Positions 17,541-25,543 of a DNA stretch of 64,000 bases are shown in pieces. Source of the stretch: Cytophagales bacterium (lineage in GTDB: Bacteria > Bacteroidota > Bacteroidia > Cytophagales > Spirosomataceae); assembly GCA_004292855.1 (NCBI GenBank), contig RDXN01000061.1, positions 1 through 64,000 of the forward strand, read 5' to 3'. The notes under the pieces are model-generated. The model was not told the DNA's origin. It worked only from the letters and a program-made list of their open reading frames with translations, and ran no database searches. How positions within the stretch are numbered: the stretch's first letter is position 1; each line of letters begins with the position of its first letter. A program made the translations under genes and the position numbers.

Positions 17541-18644
17541 TCAGAATAGTCGTCTCAGTTCGGTCGGCAAACCCAAAAACTGACCAAAATTGGCGGCTGC
17601 TGCTGCCAGTTTCTCAACTGGAACAACTGCGTTTGGGCCGAAAAACTGGGTTTCAATCACCACTTTATTTTTCTGAATAGTCCGTTTCCACAAGCCTTCT
17701 ATCTTGCCATTAACGACGATGATGGGCTTGAAAATTCCGTTGCTGGTGATTGCGTTTCCCTGCCATTCAGCCGCAAAAACATCGGTTCGGTGTTTGTAGC
17801 TGACGCAATACTCGTCGAACGCAGGCAATAAAAACAGCGAACTCCCCTCTTCATCAATTCCGGTTTTTCCCGTTAAATTTTGCCGGTCGAACGTCCCTGC
17901 GTGAAAGAAATAAGCCCTCCCGCCAAGCTCGACCGTTTCCAGCTCGCTTCTGATACTGGCCAAACCAGCCCTTGCATCGGTCATCGACAGCCCCGACCAC
18001 CATTGAAAATCGGGCAGGGTGGCCGGACCATGACTCGTGAAATAGCGTTTGGCTAATTCGGCGAGGCTTTCCTCGCGGGTCAGGATCAATCCTTTGTCGG
18101 GCACTTTTTCATCGAGCAACGCATACGTCTGCTCTTTGCCGCGTGGAATACCGTTGCAAATGAGGGCATCGGTTTCGGCGTAGGCCATAAAGTGAACGGC
18201 GCGAGACGGGTCCGTTTTGACCCCATTTTGCTCCAAAAACTGCATAATCTCGGCGCGGGTCAAGTGGTTATTGTCGGCCAACGCCTTACAAATCAGATCG
18301 TTCGTGCGGGCGTACAAGGCTACATCAATACCCAACTCACGGTCGCGGGAGGCCGAAGCGGCTTTGATGGATTTGCCCGTCAGGGCCATCATCCAGCGCA
18401 CGTGCTGAGCCGCAACGATGTGCCAGGTTGGTCTCAAAATATGCGTGCGAACGAGCTTGCCGGTGTTCAAGGCTTGTTCAATCGCGGCATCCGTCGCACC
18501 GTGTACTCGCAGCCCAATGGCCCAGCGTGCCATCGGAAAGTCCTGTGCTTGAATAGCCCCCATGTAGGCAACGAGCTGTTGGGCTTCGCTGAACTGGGGC
18601 GCGTTAATGTGTTGATTGGCAAGTCGGGCGTTCGGAATGTTCAT
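17541..18644 (-). CDS. AlkZ-like winged-helix DNA glycosylase family protein
   Basis: 367 residues of the HTH_42 (YcaQ/AlkZ-like) family. The N-terminal MGAIQAQDFPMARWAIGLR (about residues 28-46) carries the Q-x-Q element that in AlkZ enzymes is catalytic. RPTWHIVAAQHVRWMM follows, then a basic winged-helix region and a C-terminal beta barrel (LLPAFDEYCVSYKHR). AlkZ and YcaQ remove alkylated or crosslinked bases; whether this member is a glycosylase or only binds DNA is not certain. It stands alone. Confidence 0.82.
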   Translation of the reverse strand: MNIPNARLANQHINAPQFSEAQQLVAYMGAIQAQDFPMARWAIGLRVHGATDAAIEQALNTGKLVRTHILRPTWHIVAAQHVRWMMALTGKSIKAASASRDRELGIDVALYARTNDLICKALADNNHLTRAEIMQFLEQNGVKTDPSRAVHFMAYAETDALICNGIPRGKEQTYALLDEKVPDKGLILTREESLAELAKRYFTSHGPATLPDFQWWSGLSMTDARAGLASIRSELETVELGGRAYFFHAGTFDRQNLTGKTGIDEEGSSLFLLPAFDEYCVSYKHRTDVFAAEWQGNAITSNGIFKPIIVVNGKIEGLWKRTIQKNKVVIETQFFGPNAVVPVEKLAAAAANFGQFLGLPTELRRLF

Positions 18645-18790
18645 TTTTTAGGTAAGCCGATTGATGGGGTAATTTCTCATTTTCCCGATGTTTTTCAAAA
18701 ACTGAGGTTTGAGCTATTAAAATTGACAATCCCTGTAGCGTTTATAAGATTGGCTTCGTCATGGAGTTGAAAACCAAACTTTTTACGTCT

Positions 18791-19327
18791 ATGAAAACCA
18801 TGCAACCCTCCCGGCAAATGAAACGCTTACTTGCCTATTCGTTTGCCCTCTGTACCTTCCTGACTACGTTCGCCTGTCGGGAGCAGTCGGCTACCCCAAC
18901 GCCGGATTCGTCCACCATCAGCGCGGCTGATTACCGGGCCATGCGGGTTAGTTTCTCCTCACTCGAAGGCGATTGGTGGCTAACGACCTACCAGAACGCC
19001 CCCCTGCCTCAACACCTGCAAAATAAAGCGTGGCTCAGACTCGAAAAGCAGTCGGCTGACATGCTACGGATGGGGGGCGTCGGTTTCCCCAACCACTTTG
19101 GCGGCACCTTCCGGTTAGATGAAACCAAAGGGTTAGTGGTTCTTACGGATGGAATTGTTCAGACATTGATCGCTGGCTCGGAAGAACAGATGAAAGCCGA
19201 ATCCCGCTACTTTGATAAATTGCAAAAAGCCAAATCGTTTGAAGTAACGGCAAATGGTCAGCTCAAAATCTATTCGGGCGACAAAGGCAACCCGGCCACT
19301 GAGGTGATCGTGTTTACCAAGAAGTAA
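18791..19327 (+). CDS. META-domain (HslJ-like) lipoprotein
   Basis: 178 residues from the ATG at 18791; another in-frame ATG at 18818 starts exactly at the signal peptide and an earlier one lies at 18761. The signal MKRLLAYSFALCTFLTTFAC gives a lipidated Cys. The domain SLEGDWWLTTYQ ... FPNHFGGTFRLDE ... YFDKLQKAKSFEV-NGQLKIY has the META/HslJ order of strands, though the usual Cys-Asn pair is replaced (VGFPN). META proteins are periplasmic or outer-membrane associated, with poorly known roles. The sigma-factor gene begins about 100 bp downstream. Confidence 0.7.
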   Translation: MKTMQPSRQMKRLLAYSFALCTFLTTFACREQSATPTPDSSTISAADYRAMRVSFSSLEGDWWLTTYQNAPLPQHLQNKAWLRLEKQSADMLRMGGVGFPNHFGGTFRLDETKGLVVLTDGIVQTLIAGSEEQMKAESRYFDKLQKAKSFEVTANGQLKIYSGDKGNPATEVIVFTKK

Positions 19328-19423
19328 GCCCGACATTTGCAGTCAGAAGGCTTGATCGTTGCCAGTGGGTCTATTGTGTTTATAGGCCCGCTGGTGTTTT
19401 TTTGTTCATTTAACCGACGCGGC

Positions 19424-20002
19424 ATGACGCCGGACACTTCGCCGTTTGAGAGACAACTGATCGAGGAATGCCAGCAAGGCAGTGTCAAACACCAGGAAAT
19501 GCTTTACAAGCAGTTCTTTGGTTTTGCGATGGGCGTGACGTTGCGCTACACAACCGCCCGCGACGAAGCGATGAGTATTGTCAACGACAGTTTTATGAAA
19601 GTGTTTGCCACAATTGACCGCTACGTTTTCGAGACCAGTTTTCGGGGTTGGCTGCGCCGAATTGTTGTGAACACTGCCTTAGATTACTACCGCCGTTCGG
19701 CCAAATACGAAGCCAGTACGGTTCAACTCGATGAAGCCGAGAGTCCGTTGACCGTCAGCGACGCGGGCATCATCAGCCAACTCACGGCAGAGGATATTCT
19801 GGCTCTGTTGGCCCAACTTCCGGTTCAATACCGGATCGTGTTCAATTTATATGAACTGGAAGGCTACTCACACGACGAAATTGCCGGACAGTTGGGGCTG
19901 TCGGTAAGTTCGTCGAGGGTTTATCTGACCCGTGCCAAAGAGCAATTAGGCCGCTTAGTGAAACAACATTTTCATCCTATCGATGGACGATTCAGTCGAT
20001 AA
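19424..20002 (+). CDS. ECF-type RNA polymerase sigma factor
   Basis: 192 residues. Region 2 (EMLYKQFFGFAMGVTLRYT, then FMKVFATIDRY and FRGWLRRIVVNTALDYYRR) and region 4 (LAQLPVQYRIVFNLYELEGYSHDEIA with a following helix-turn-helix) are intact. The ATG at 19424 is preferred; the longer frame from TTG at 19337 adds a hydrophobic stretch absent from sigma factors. The next gene overlaps by 20 bp and has the N-terminal cytosolic part plus membrane segment expected of its anti-sigma partner, so the two form a signalling pair. Confidence 0.92.
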   Translation: MTPDTSPFERQLIEECQQGSVKHQEMLYKQFFGFAMGVTLRYTTARDEAMSIVNDSFMKVFATIDRYVFETSFRGWLRRIVVNTALDYYRRSAKYEASTVQLDEAESPLTVSDAGIISQLTAEDILALLAQLPVQYRIVFNLYELEGYSHDEIAGQLGLSVSSSRVYLTRAKEQLGRLVKQHFHPIDGRFSR

Positions 20003-21350
20003 ACAACTGGCCGATCACCTTCGGCAAACGCTCGACAGCTACCAGGCTCCCTACCAATTGAGTGCCTGGGAACAGTTTGATCGCGCCCGCCAACCCGCCA
20101 AACGGCGATTAAGGGGCTGGTATCGGTATGTGGCGGCTGCCTGTGCGCTGGGAGGTCTGTTGCTGGCTCCCCTTTGGCTGGATGATGCCCGCCTGCCATC
20201 GCCAAACGCGTCCGGTTTACCAACCAACCGCACAACGCAACCGGACAGAGCGTTTAATCATAAAAAGCAATCACCCTCATTACCAGCAATTTCGACCCCT
20301 CCATCCGGCGAACCCGTTGTGGCTGCGCCCCAGTCTAAGCCCCAAAATCGTCCGATAGCTGGTGGTTCACCCGTTCGTTTAGCAATGGGCAAAACCCCGT
20401 CCAGTGCAGCACCCGGCGGTGCGCGGTTTGTGCCAACGAACAAATCCAGCGACGCTGGCATTGCGAGTAAATCAGGTAAACCCAACAACGCTGGTATAGC
20501 GGGGCAATCAGGTTTCGATAGCTCAGGAGTCAACAGGCAATGGGTGACTGTCCCGTTGAACCAACCGCTCAATCCGGTTAGAAACGAGGCCGGTCAATTG
20601 GCAACCGCTCCCGTTGCGAGTACGCCAGCGGTTACCCCAACGATGCCTGTCTCGGTGGCTACCGCTGTAGCCGTGAACGAACCGGCTTCACCCACCACCA
20701 AGCGCGAACGTCGCCGGGCCGTTACCTGGAGCCTCGCGTTGGCCCCCCAAACGGCCTACATTCCCAACGGGCGGTCGTCGCTGACGGTAGGTGGAGGTGT
20801 GGTTTCCGACATTGCGTTGAGCCGCCGATTCAGCGTATCAACGGGCTTGGCGGTCGCGCAGCAGCGGGTGGGTTTTGCGCCCCCGGCCAATCAGGTTATG
20901 ACCACCTCGCTTCGACAGCTAACGGGTACGAATGCCCGCCTTATGCTGATCGATCTGCCCCTGAATCTGACCTATCAGGTTGGTAAACAGACAAAACCTC
21001 TGTTTCGGGTTAGTGCAGGGTTGTCGTCTCTGGCGTTTTTAAGTCAGCAATACACCGACACCTTCCAGACCCCCCAAATACGGATAACACCAGTGACCAC
21101 CCCGACCGGCACACCACAAGCGGGGCTACAAACGACGATGATCGAGACCGTTCAAACTCGGCCACAAATGGGTTTCGGGGGCATTTATTGGGGGCGGCTG
21201 CTGAATCTGTCGGTCGGGATTGAACGGACGCTCAGCCCCAAAATGGTTTTTGCCGTAGAACCCTATCTGAAATACCCACTTGGTCCACTCACCCAGAATA
21301 ATTTGTCTATCGGGTCGGCGGGCGTGAGTCTGCGGGTTGGTATCCGCTAA
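19983..21350 (+). CDS. Membrane anti-sigma-like protein with beta-rich C-terminal domain
   Basis: 455 residues. The N-terminus (residues 1-46, cytosolic, basic end PAKRRLRGW) precedes a single membrane helix (about 47-66, VAAACALGGLLLAPLW). A long low-complexity Pro/Ser/Ala linker (about 75-240) leads to a C-terminal region that reads like an outer-membrane-type beta barrel (SLTVGGGVVSDIALSRRFSV, then FRVSAGLSSLAFL, and a final strand SAGVSLRVGIR). The overlap with the sigma gene argues for an anti-sigma role, and this domain order is known next to ECF genes in Bacteroidota. How one inner-membrane chain carries a barrel-like domain is unclear. Confidence 0.75.
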   Translation: MDDSVDKQLADHLRQTLDSYQAPYQLSAWEQFDRARQPAKRRLRGWYRYVAAACALGGLLLAPLWLDDARLPSPNASGLPTNRTTQPDRAFNHKKQSPSLPAISTPPSGEPVVAAPQSKPQNRPIAGGSPVRLAMGKTPSSAAPGGARFVPTNKSSDAGIASKSGKPNNAGIAGQSGFDSSGVNRQWVTVPLNQPLNPVRNEAGQLATAPVASTPAVTPTMPVSVATAVAVNEPASPTTKRERRRAVTWSLALAPQTAYIPNGRSSLTVGGGVVSDIALSRRFSVSTGLAVAQQRVGFAPPANQVMTTSLRQLTGTNARLMLIDLPLNLTYQVGKQTKPLFRVSAGLSSLAFLSQQYTDTFQTPQIRITPVTTPTGTPQAGLQTTMIETVQTRPQMGFGGIYWGRLLNLSVGIERTLSPKMVFAVEPYLKYPLGPLTQNNLSIGSAGVSLRVGIR

Positions 21351-21441
21351 CCATAAGACATGCGTTCTGTCAGATACGCACCACCAAAAGACAACTAGTT
21401 TGTGGGGTTGATTGACGCAAAAATAGTTGTTCAATTTTCGG

Positions 21442-21472
21442 TTGCTGCTCTAGGCCGCACCCGGTAGCTTTG
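21442..21472 (+). promoter_or_regulatory. Promoter of the PEP-mutase-like gene
   Basis: A -33-like TTGC (21442-21445), 19 bases, then TAGCTTTG (21465-21472), a full match to the TAnnTTTG -7 box. The ATG at 21494 follows after 21 bases. The in-frame TTG at 21470 lies inside the box and so is unlikely to be the start. Confidence 0.5.
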
Positions 21473-21493
21473 TTCGCCAAAACAAACGAACAA

Positions 21494-22267
21494 ATGACTT
21501 CACCAACCCATCAGTTCAGACAGTTACACCACCAACCCACCGCGCTTTTGTTGGCGAATGTCTGGAATACCCAAAGCGCACTCATTTTTCAAGAATCAGG
21601 CTATCAGGCTGTTGGTACGTCGAGTGCTGCCGTTGCCAAATCGCTTGGTTACGAAGACGGACAGAATATCCCCTTTGAGGAGTACCTGTTCATTGTTCGG
21701 GCAATTCGGCGTATCTGCTCCCTACCCTTGACCGTTGATGTAGAGGCCGGTTTTGCCGAGTCGGACGAGGCTATTGTGGATAATCTGGCGAAGCTGCATC
21801 AGGTAGGGGTTGTCGGTGTAAACATCGAGGATTCAAGGTTGGAAAATGGGAGTCGCATTTTAGAAGACGCAGCTATTTTTTCTGAAAAAATCACCCAAAT
21901 CAGTCATCTGCTCAAGGAGAGGGGCATCGATCTGTTTATCAATCTCCGAACCGACACGTACCTGCTCAACGTACCTGACAAATTCGCCCAAACGCTACAG
22001 CGTATCGACCTATATCAACAGGCAGGAATCGACGGAATTTTTGTGCCGTGCCTTAATGATCCAGGCGATATTGAAGCGATTTGTTCGCACGCCCGCGTAC
22101 CCATCAATGTCATGTGCATGCCTGATTTGCCTGATTTCGATACCCTTGAAAAAGCTGGAGTCAAACGAATCAGCATGGGCAATTTCCTGTACGAAAAACT
22201 GTATCAGGACTTACGCACTAAAGCCGGGCAGATCAGTGATGAAAAAACGTTTAATTCTATTTTTTGA
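21494..22267 (+). CDS. Isocitrate lyase/PEP mutase family protein
   Basis: 257 residues of the PEP-mutase/ICL TIM-barrel superfamily. LLLANVWNTQSALIFQESGYQAVGTSSAAVA is the N-terminal signature, LPLTVDVEAGFAE contains the metal-binding Asp of the second strand, and VGVNIEDS the next acidic site. Members cleave or make C-C or C-P bonds (oxaloacetate decarboxylase, 2-methylisocitrate lyase, phosphonomutase); this short form usually lacks a firm assignment. Its TGA overlaps the ATG of the Ada-like gene by one base, so the two are co-translated. Confidence 0.85.
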   Translation: MTSPTHQFRQLHHQPTALLLANVWNTQSALIFQESGYQAVGTSSAAVAKSLGYEDGQNIPFEEYLFIVRAIRRICSLPLTVDVEAGFAESDEAIVDNLAKLHQVGVVGVNIEDSRLENGSRILEDAAIFSEKITQISHLLKERGIDLFINLRTDTYLLNVPDKFAQTLQRIDLYQQAGIDGIFVPCLNDPGDIEAICSHARVPINVMCMPDLPDFDTLEKAGVKRISMGNFLYEKLYQDLRTKAGQISDEKTFNSIF

Positions 22268-22824
22268 TGCAACTGACCTTTGAGCTGATGTATGCGGCCT
22301 GCCTCAACAAAGACACTTCGTTTGAAGGGGTATTTGTTACGGCAGTCAAAACGACGGGCATCTTTTGTCGGCCCTCCTGCACGGCCCGGAAGCCCAAAAA
22401 AGAAAATGTAGAATTCCTTGCCACCGCCGACGAGGCTACTACCAGGGGCTTCCGGGCCTGCAAGATCTGTCGTCCACTCGAAAAATTGAACGAAACTCCT
22501 GCTCACTTCAAAGCGATTGTGACTGAGCTACTGAGTAATCCACAGCAAAAATGGAGCGATAAAGACCTGCTGGCGAAAGGTATTGAACCCAGTCAGATTA
22601 GACGCTGGTTTGTGAAGCATCACGGCATGACGTTCCAGGCATTTGGACGACAGCTTAGAATCAATGATGCCCACAAAAAACTACAGGACGGAGCCAGCGT
22701 TACCCATGCCGCTTTCGAGTCGGGCTATGAATCACTCAGTGGTTTCGGCGATGCGTTCAAAAATCAGTTTGGGGTTTCGCCCCGCAGGGCAATCGAGAAT
22801 AACTCATTGATTTTAAGCGAGTAG
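22267..22824 (+). CDS. Ada-type methylphosphotriester sensor/AraC regulator without MGMT domain
   Basis: 185 residues. The N-terminal Ada zinc domain is intact, with the four Cys as GIFCRPSC and FRACKIC (residues about 35-70). In E. coli Ada one of these takes a methyl group from DNA phosphotriesters and switches on transcription. An AraC-like helix-turn-helix (about 95-175; RWFVKHHGMTFQAFGRQLR, then GYESLSGFGDAFKNQFGVSP) follows. The C-terminal O6-methylguanine methyltransferase domain of full Ada is absent, so the protein would sense but not directly repair guanine. Coupled to the upstream PEP-mutase-like gene. Confidence 0.87.
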   Translation: MQLTFELMYAACLNKDTSFEGVFVTAVKTTGIFCRPSCTARKPKKENVEFLATADEATTRGFRACKICRPLEKLNETPAHFKAIVTELLSNPQQKWSDKDLLAKGIEPSQIRRWFVKHHGMTFQAFGRQLRINDAHKKLQDGASVTHAAFESGYESLSGFGDAFKNQFGVSPRRAIENNSLILSE

Positions 22825-22886
22825 AAAGCTCACTCGATAGTAGGACTTCGTAAGCCCTTTTGCCTAGGTTTGCATAGCTCCTCACG

Positions 22887-23807
22887 TTAGATGATTGTAA
22901 CGGTTGACAAATCGGCTCCCATGCCTTTGAGGACGGCATAGGTCAGCTTATCCATCGTTGCCCCGTCGAAGCCCATAGGTCTTTTCTTCGCCGTATAGGC
23001 CCAATGGAACGATACATTCTTGAGGGTTGCGCCCTTAAACGAGACATCGTTCAGAACGGTCTCTTCAAACTTGGCCCCCGTAAAGGACTGCCCGTCCAGA
23101 CATAGCCCCCGCAGATCGGAATGCCGGAAGTCCACGCCGTTGAAGCTACAATTGGCGAAGATCGTTTTTCTTAAGTCGGTTGTGGTCAGCTTGACATCGA
23201 CCAAGGCCACCTCTCGAATGGTCGCCCCGTTCAGACCCGACGCGCTGAAGTTGGTGCGTACCAGAATGGCGTTGTCAAGTTGAGCATTTCTGAGGTCGAC
23301 GCCCGTAAAGTTACAGTCGGTCAGGTTGGCACCCGTAAAGTTGGCTTCGCGCAAATCGCTGCCCACAAACGAACTACCGGTCAGGTCGGCACCCGCAAAG
23401 TTGGACCCCCGCAACGCGCTTCCTTCAAAATTGCCTTTTTGCGCCGTAACACCCCCGAAATCACTTTGGGGCAAGTCGCTCCCGCTAAAGTTCACAAGCA
23501 CCTCCCATTCCGGTGAGGGCGAAAGCGTATCAACTAACCGTTCAGCTTGTTCCGCGCTGTCGTTGGTTGGCTGAGGTGTCGGTTCACCGTCCGCTGAGGA
23601 CGAACCGTTCAGAAAATAGGGTATATCAACGCCCAGAATTTCCGCGAGCTTGTTGAACGTAATAATGTCCGGCATCGACTCGCCCCGCTCCCACTTCCCT
23701 ACGGCTTGTGGGCTAATAAACAGACGTTGAGCTAGTTCGGCCTGCGAGACGAGTGTCCTCTTACGGGCTTCGGCGATTTTATCGCCAATCGTTTTGGTAT
23801 TCAGCAT
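22887..23807 (-). CDS. XRE-type HTH fused to pentapeptide repeats
   Basis: 306 residues from the ATG at 23807. Residues 1-62 are an XRE helix-turn-helix (KIAEARKRTLVSQAELAQRL, then SPQAVGKWERGESMPD). After an acidic linker (about 65-110), residues 115-280 are pentapeptide repeats of the A(D/N)LXX type (GADLTGSSFVGSDLREANF, NLTDCNFTGVDLRNAQ), which fold as a quadrilateral beta helix. Pentapeptide helices can mimic DNA or serve as protein scaffolds; with an HTH it could be a self-repressing regulator. Two 14-bp direct repeats lie beyond its promoter. The function is unknown. Confidence 0.85.
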   Translation of the reverse strand: MLNTKTIGDKIAEARKRTLVSQAELAQRLFISPQAVGKWERGESMPDIITFNKLAEILGVDIPYFLNGSSSADGEPTPQPTNDSAEQAERLVDTLSPSPEWEVLVNFSGSDLPQSDFGGVTAQKGNFEGSALRGSNFAGADLTGSSFVGSDLREANFTGANLTDCNFTGVDLRNAQLDNAILVRTNFSASGLNGATIREVALVDVKLTTTDLRKTIFANCSFNGVDFRHSDLRGLCLDGQSFTGAKFEETVLNDVSFKGATLKNVSFHWAYTAKKRPMGFDGATMDKLTYAVLKGMGADLSTVTII

Positions 23808-23836
23808 GAGTCGTTGTCGTTTCAGTTTCGATGGGG

Positions 23837-23870
23837 CAAAGGTATTCGGCCCTTTTACCAGCATCACAAA
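23837..23870 (-). promoter_or_regulatory. Promoter of the HTH-pentapeptide gene
   Basis: On the minus strand TTTG (23867-23870), 22 bases, then TACCTTTG (23837-23844), which fits -33/-7 of Bacteroidota with a slightly long spacer. The ATG is 29 bases further on. Confidence 0.5.
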
Positions 23871-23878
23871 AAACGCAA

Positions 23879-23913
23879 CTACTTCTGGTTGTAATTCCGC
23901 TACTTTTAGTTGT
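23879..23913. promoter_or_regulatory. Direct repeats, possible XRE operator
   Basis: CTACTTCTGGTTGT (23879-23892) and CTACTTTTAGTTGT (23900-23913) differ at two of 14 positions and are 21 bp apart, two helical turns, just upstream of the -33 box. The second overlaps the stop codon of the fic gene. The placement suits binding sites for the adjacent HTH protein; this is inference. Confidence 0.4.
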
Positions 23914-25045
23914 TTTTGGGGTGTATTTCGTCCATCAACTCATAGTTGGTGCTGCGCCCGCCTTCCTGTTCCTGTTGCAAAATCCCCTTTTCGATCAAGT
24001 CCTTAATGTCGCGCAAGGCTGTGTCGGGTGAGCATTTGGCGATTTTGGCCCATTTTGAGGATTTCAGTTTCCCGGTAAATCCGTCCAGCAGTTTGTTCAG
24101 CACCAAGCGTTGGCGTTCGTTCAGGGGCGTATGCTCGTGCTTGTTCCAAAACTCGGCCTTGCGCAGAACGTTTTGCACAATATTCCCGGCTTCCAGCAAC
24201 GCATTTTTCAGGCAGTTCAGAAACCAGACCAGCCACTCCGTAATGTCGCCACTACTGTGCTGAACAGTCTGCAACACGTCGTAATACCGTTTCCGTTCAA
24301 TTAAAATCTGACTCGACAGGCTATAAAATCGCTCCGGGCTGTTCTCGGCACGGGTCAGCAACAGGTCCGAAATAGCGCGGGCAATCCGGCCATTCCCATC
24401 GTCGAACGGGTGGATGATGATAAACCAAAAGTGAGCGATAGCTGCTTTCAGAACAGGGTCCAATTTCGTTTCTTCATTGACCCACTGGAGAAACACATCC
24501 ATTTCCGACTTCACCAACAACGGTGCAACAGCCTCATAATGCACGCGCTCCTTACCCATCGCCCCTGAAACGATCTGCATGACGCCCGTGCGGTATCGGC
24601 CTACCTCAATTTTGTACATGCCGCTGTGACCTGTCGGGAACAGGGCCGCGTGCCAACCAAACAAGCGGTTTTCGGTCAGGGGTTGCGCATAGTTTTGGGT
24701 AGCGTCGAGCATCATGTCTACCACGCCTTCCACGTTGCGGTCGGCGGGGACCAATCCGGCAACGTCTATTCCCAAACGCCGGGCAATCGACGACCGAACC
24801 TGCTGCTCATTGAGCGTTTCGCCCTCGATCTCCGACGATTTTACCACGTCGAGCGTCAGGGTGGTGAGCGAGGTTTCTTCTTTCGCCGAAAAACCAACCG
24901 CGCTCATCTGCCCTGCAATCCGGCCCTGAAGGTTCCGAACCTCGCCAAACAGGGTGTTAATTGCCGTGTCTTCCCACGTGAAATGGGGCCAGTTTTTATG
25001 CTGATAGATGTACGTTGCCACCGCTCCTAAAAAATGATGCGGCAA
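23906..25045 (-). CDS. Fic-family AMPylase-like protein
   Basis: 379 residues. A DUF4172-type N-terminus (YIYQHKNWPHFTW) contains the inhibitory motif SSEIEGE (residues 70-76), the (S/T)-x-x-x-E-(G/N) helix that blocks ATP in class II Fic proteins. The Fic core HPFDDGNGRIAR begins at residue 212 and matches HPFx(D/E)GNGRxxR fully. A winged helix fills about 290-375 (SPDTALRDIKDLIEKGILQQ). The protein is thus a self-inhibited AMP transferase with a likely DNA-binding tail. The TTG start at 25045 lies inside a 13-bp palindrome; GTG at 25021 after AGGAG is an alternative. Confidence 0.9.
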   Translation of the reverse strand: MPHHFLGAVATYIYQHKNWPHFTWEDTAINTLFGEVRNLQGRIAGQMSAVGFSAKEETSLTTLTLDVVKSSEIEGETLNEQQVRSSIARRLGIDVAGLVPADRNVEGVVDMMLDATQNYAQPLTENRLFGWHAALFPTGHSGMYKIEVGRYRTGVMQIVSGAMGKERVHYEAVAPLLVKSEMDVFLQWVNEETKLDPVLKAAIAHFWFIIIHPFDDGNGRIARAISDLLLTRAENSPERFYSLSSQILIERKRYYDVLQTVQHSSGDITEWLVWFLNCLKNALLEAGNIVQNVLRKAEFWNKHEHTPLNERQRLVLNKLLDGFTGKLKSSKWAKIAKCSPDTALRDIKDLIEKGILQQEQEGGRSTNYELMDEIHPKNN

Positions 25046-25067
25046 ATAAACGCATTATTTGCCGCAT
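25037..25067. promoter_or_regulatory. Perfect 13-bp inverted repeat at the fic start
   Basis: ATGCGGCAAATAA (25037-25049) and TTATTTGCCGCAT (25055-25067) are exact reverse complements around a 5-base loop. The palindrome overlaps the possible TTG start of fic. It may be an operator bound by the winged-helix tail of Fic, or a 5' hairpin of the transcript. Confidence 0.55.
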
Positions 25068-25106
25068 TTTTGCGGAGAATAGACAGAACACTGTTAGTTC
25101 CTTTGG

Positions 25107-25505
25107 TCAGTTCAGGAATCCATTTTGCTTCAAATGGTCGAAGATCAACTTATCGACGCCCACAACTTTGTCTTTGTCGGCATAGCTGAACCATTCAATG
25201 GCTTCAATCTCAGAACTCGCCTGTAGGTTGCCCAAATAATCGCCTGAATAACAAGTCATCTTCACCAAAACGCCTTCCGGTTGTGCGTGAGCCTGAGCCT
25301 CGAACACCCCGATAAATTTCATTGTCCGGGCATCGACCGTCACACTCAGTTCTTCGTGAATCTCGCGGGTTAGTGCCTGCTCGTCCGTTTCGCCGATTTC
25401 CCGTTTGCCCCCTGGGATATAGAATTTATCCTTCCCGTAGCTTTTCGTCAACAGGATCGAATTGTCTTTGATCTCGATCCAGGCGAGTTTGTCAATTTGA
25501 TTCAT
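25107..25505 (-). CDS. Nudix hydrolase
   Basis: 132 residues from the ATG at 25505 (MNQIDKLAWIEIKDNSILL); the longer upstream frame has no family similarity. The Nudix box GGKREIGETDEQALTREIHEEL matches Gx5Ex7REUxEExGU except for its last positions, and would bind the catalytic metals. Substrate unknown; small MutT-like enzymes act on nucleoside diphosphates linked to another group. It lies 60 bp downstream of the fic start on the opposite side of the palindrome, on the same strand, probably with its own promoter. Confidence 0.88.
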   Translation of the reverse strand: MNQIDKLAWIEIKDNSILLTKSYGKDKFYIPGGKREIGETDEQALTREIHEELSVTVDARTMKFIGVFEAQAHAQPEGVLVKMTCYSGDYLGNLQASSEIEAIEWFSYADKDKVVGVDKLIFDHLKQNGFLN

Positions 25506-25543
25506 CAGTGTCTGATTTGAAACCCTCTGTTGGTGAATGTTTC

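Noticed and set aside
18645-18790. tRNA or small RNA in intergenic gaps such as this one
   Set aside because: No cloverleaf or conserved tRNA boxes were found here or in other gaps.
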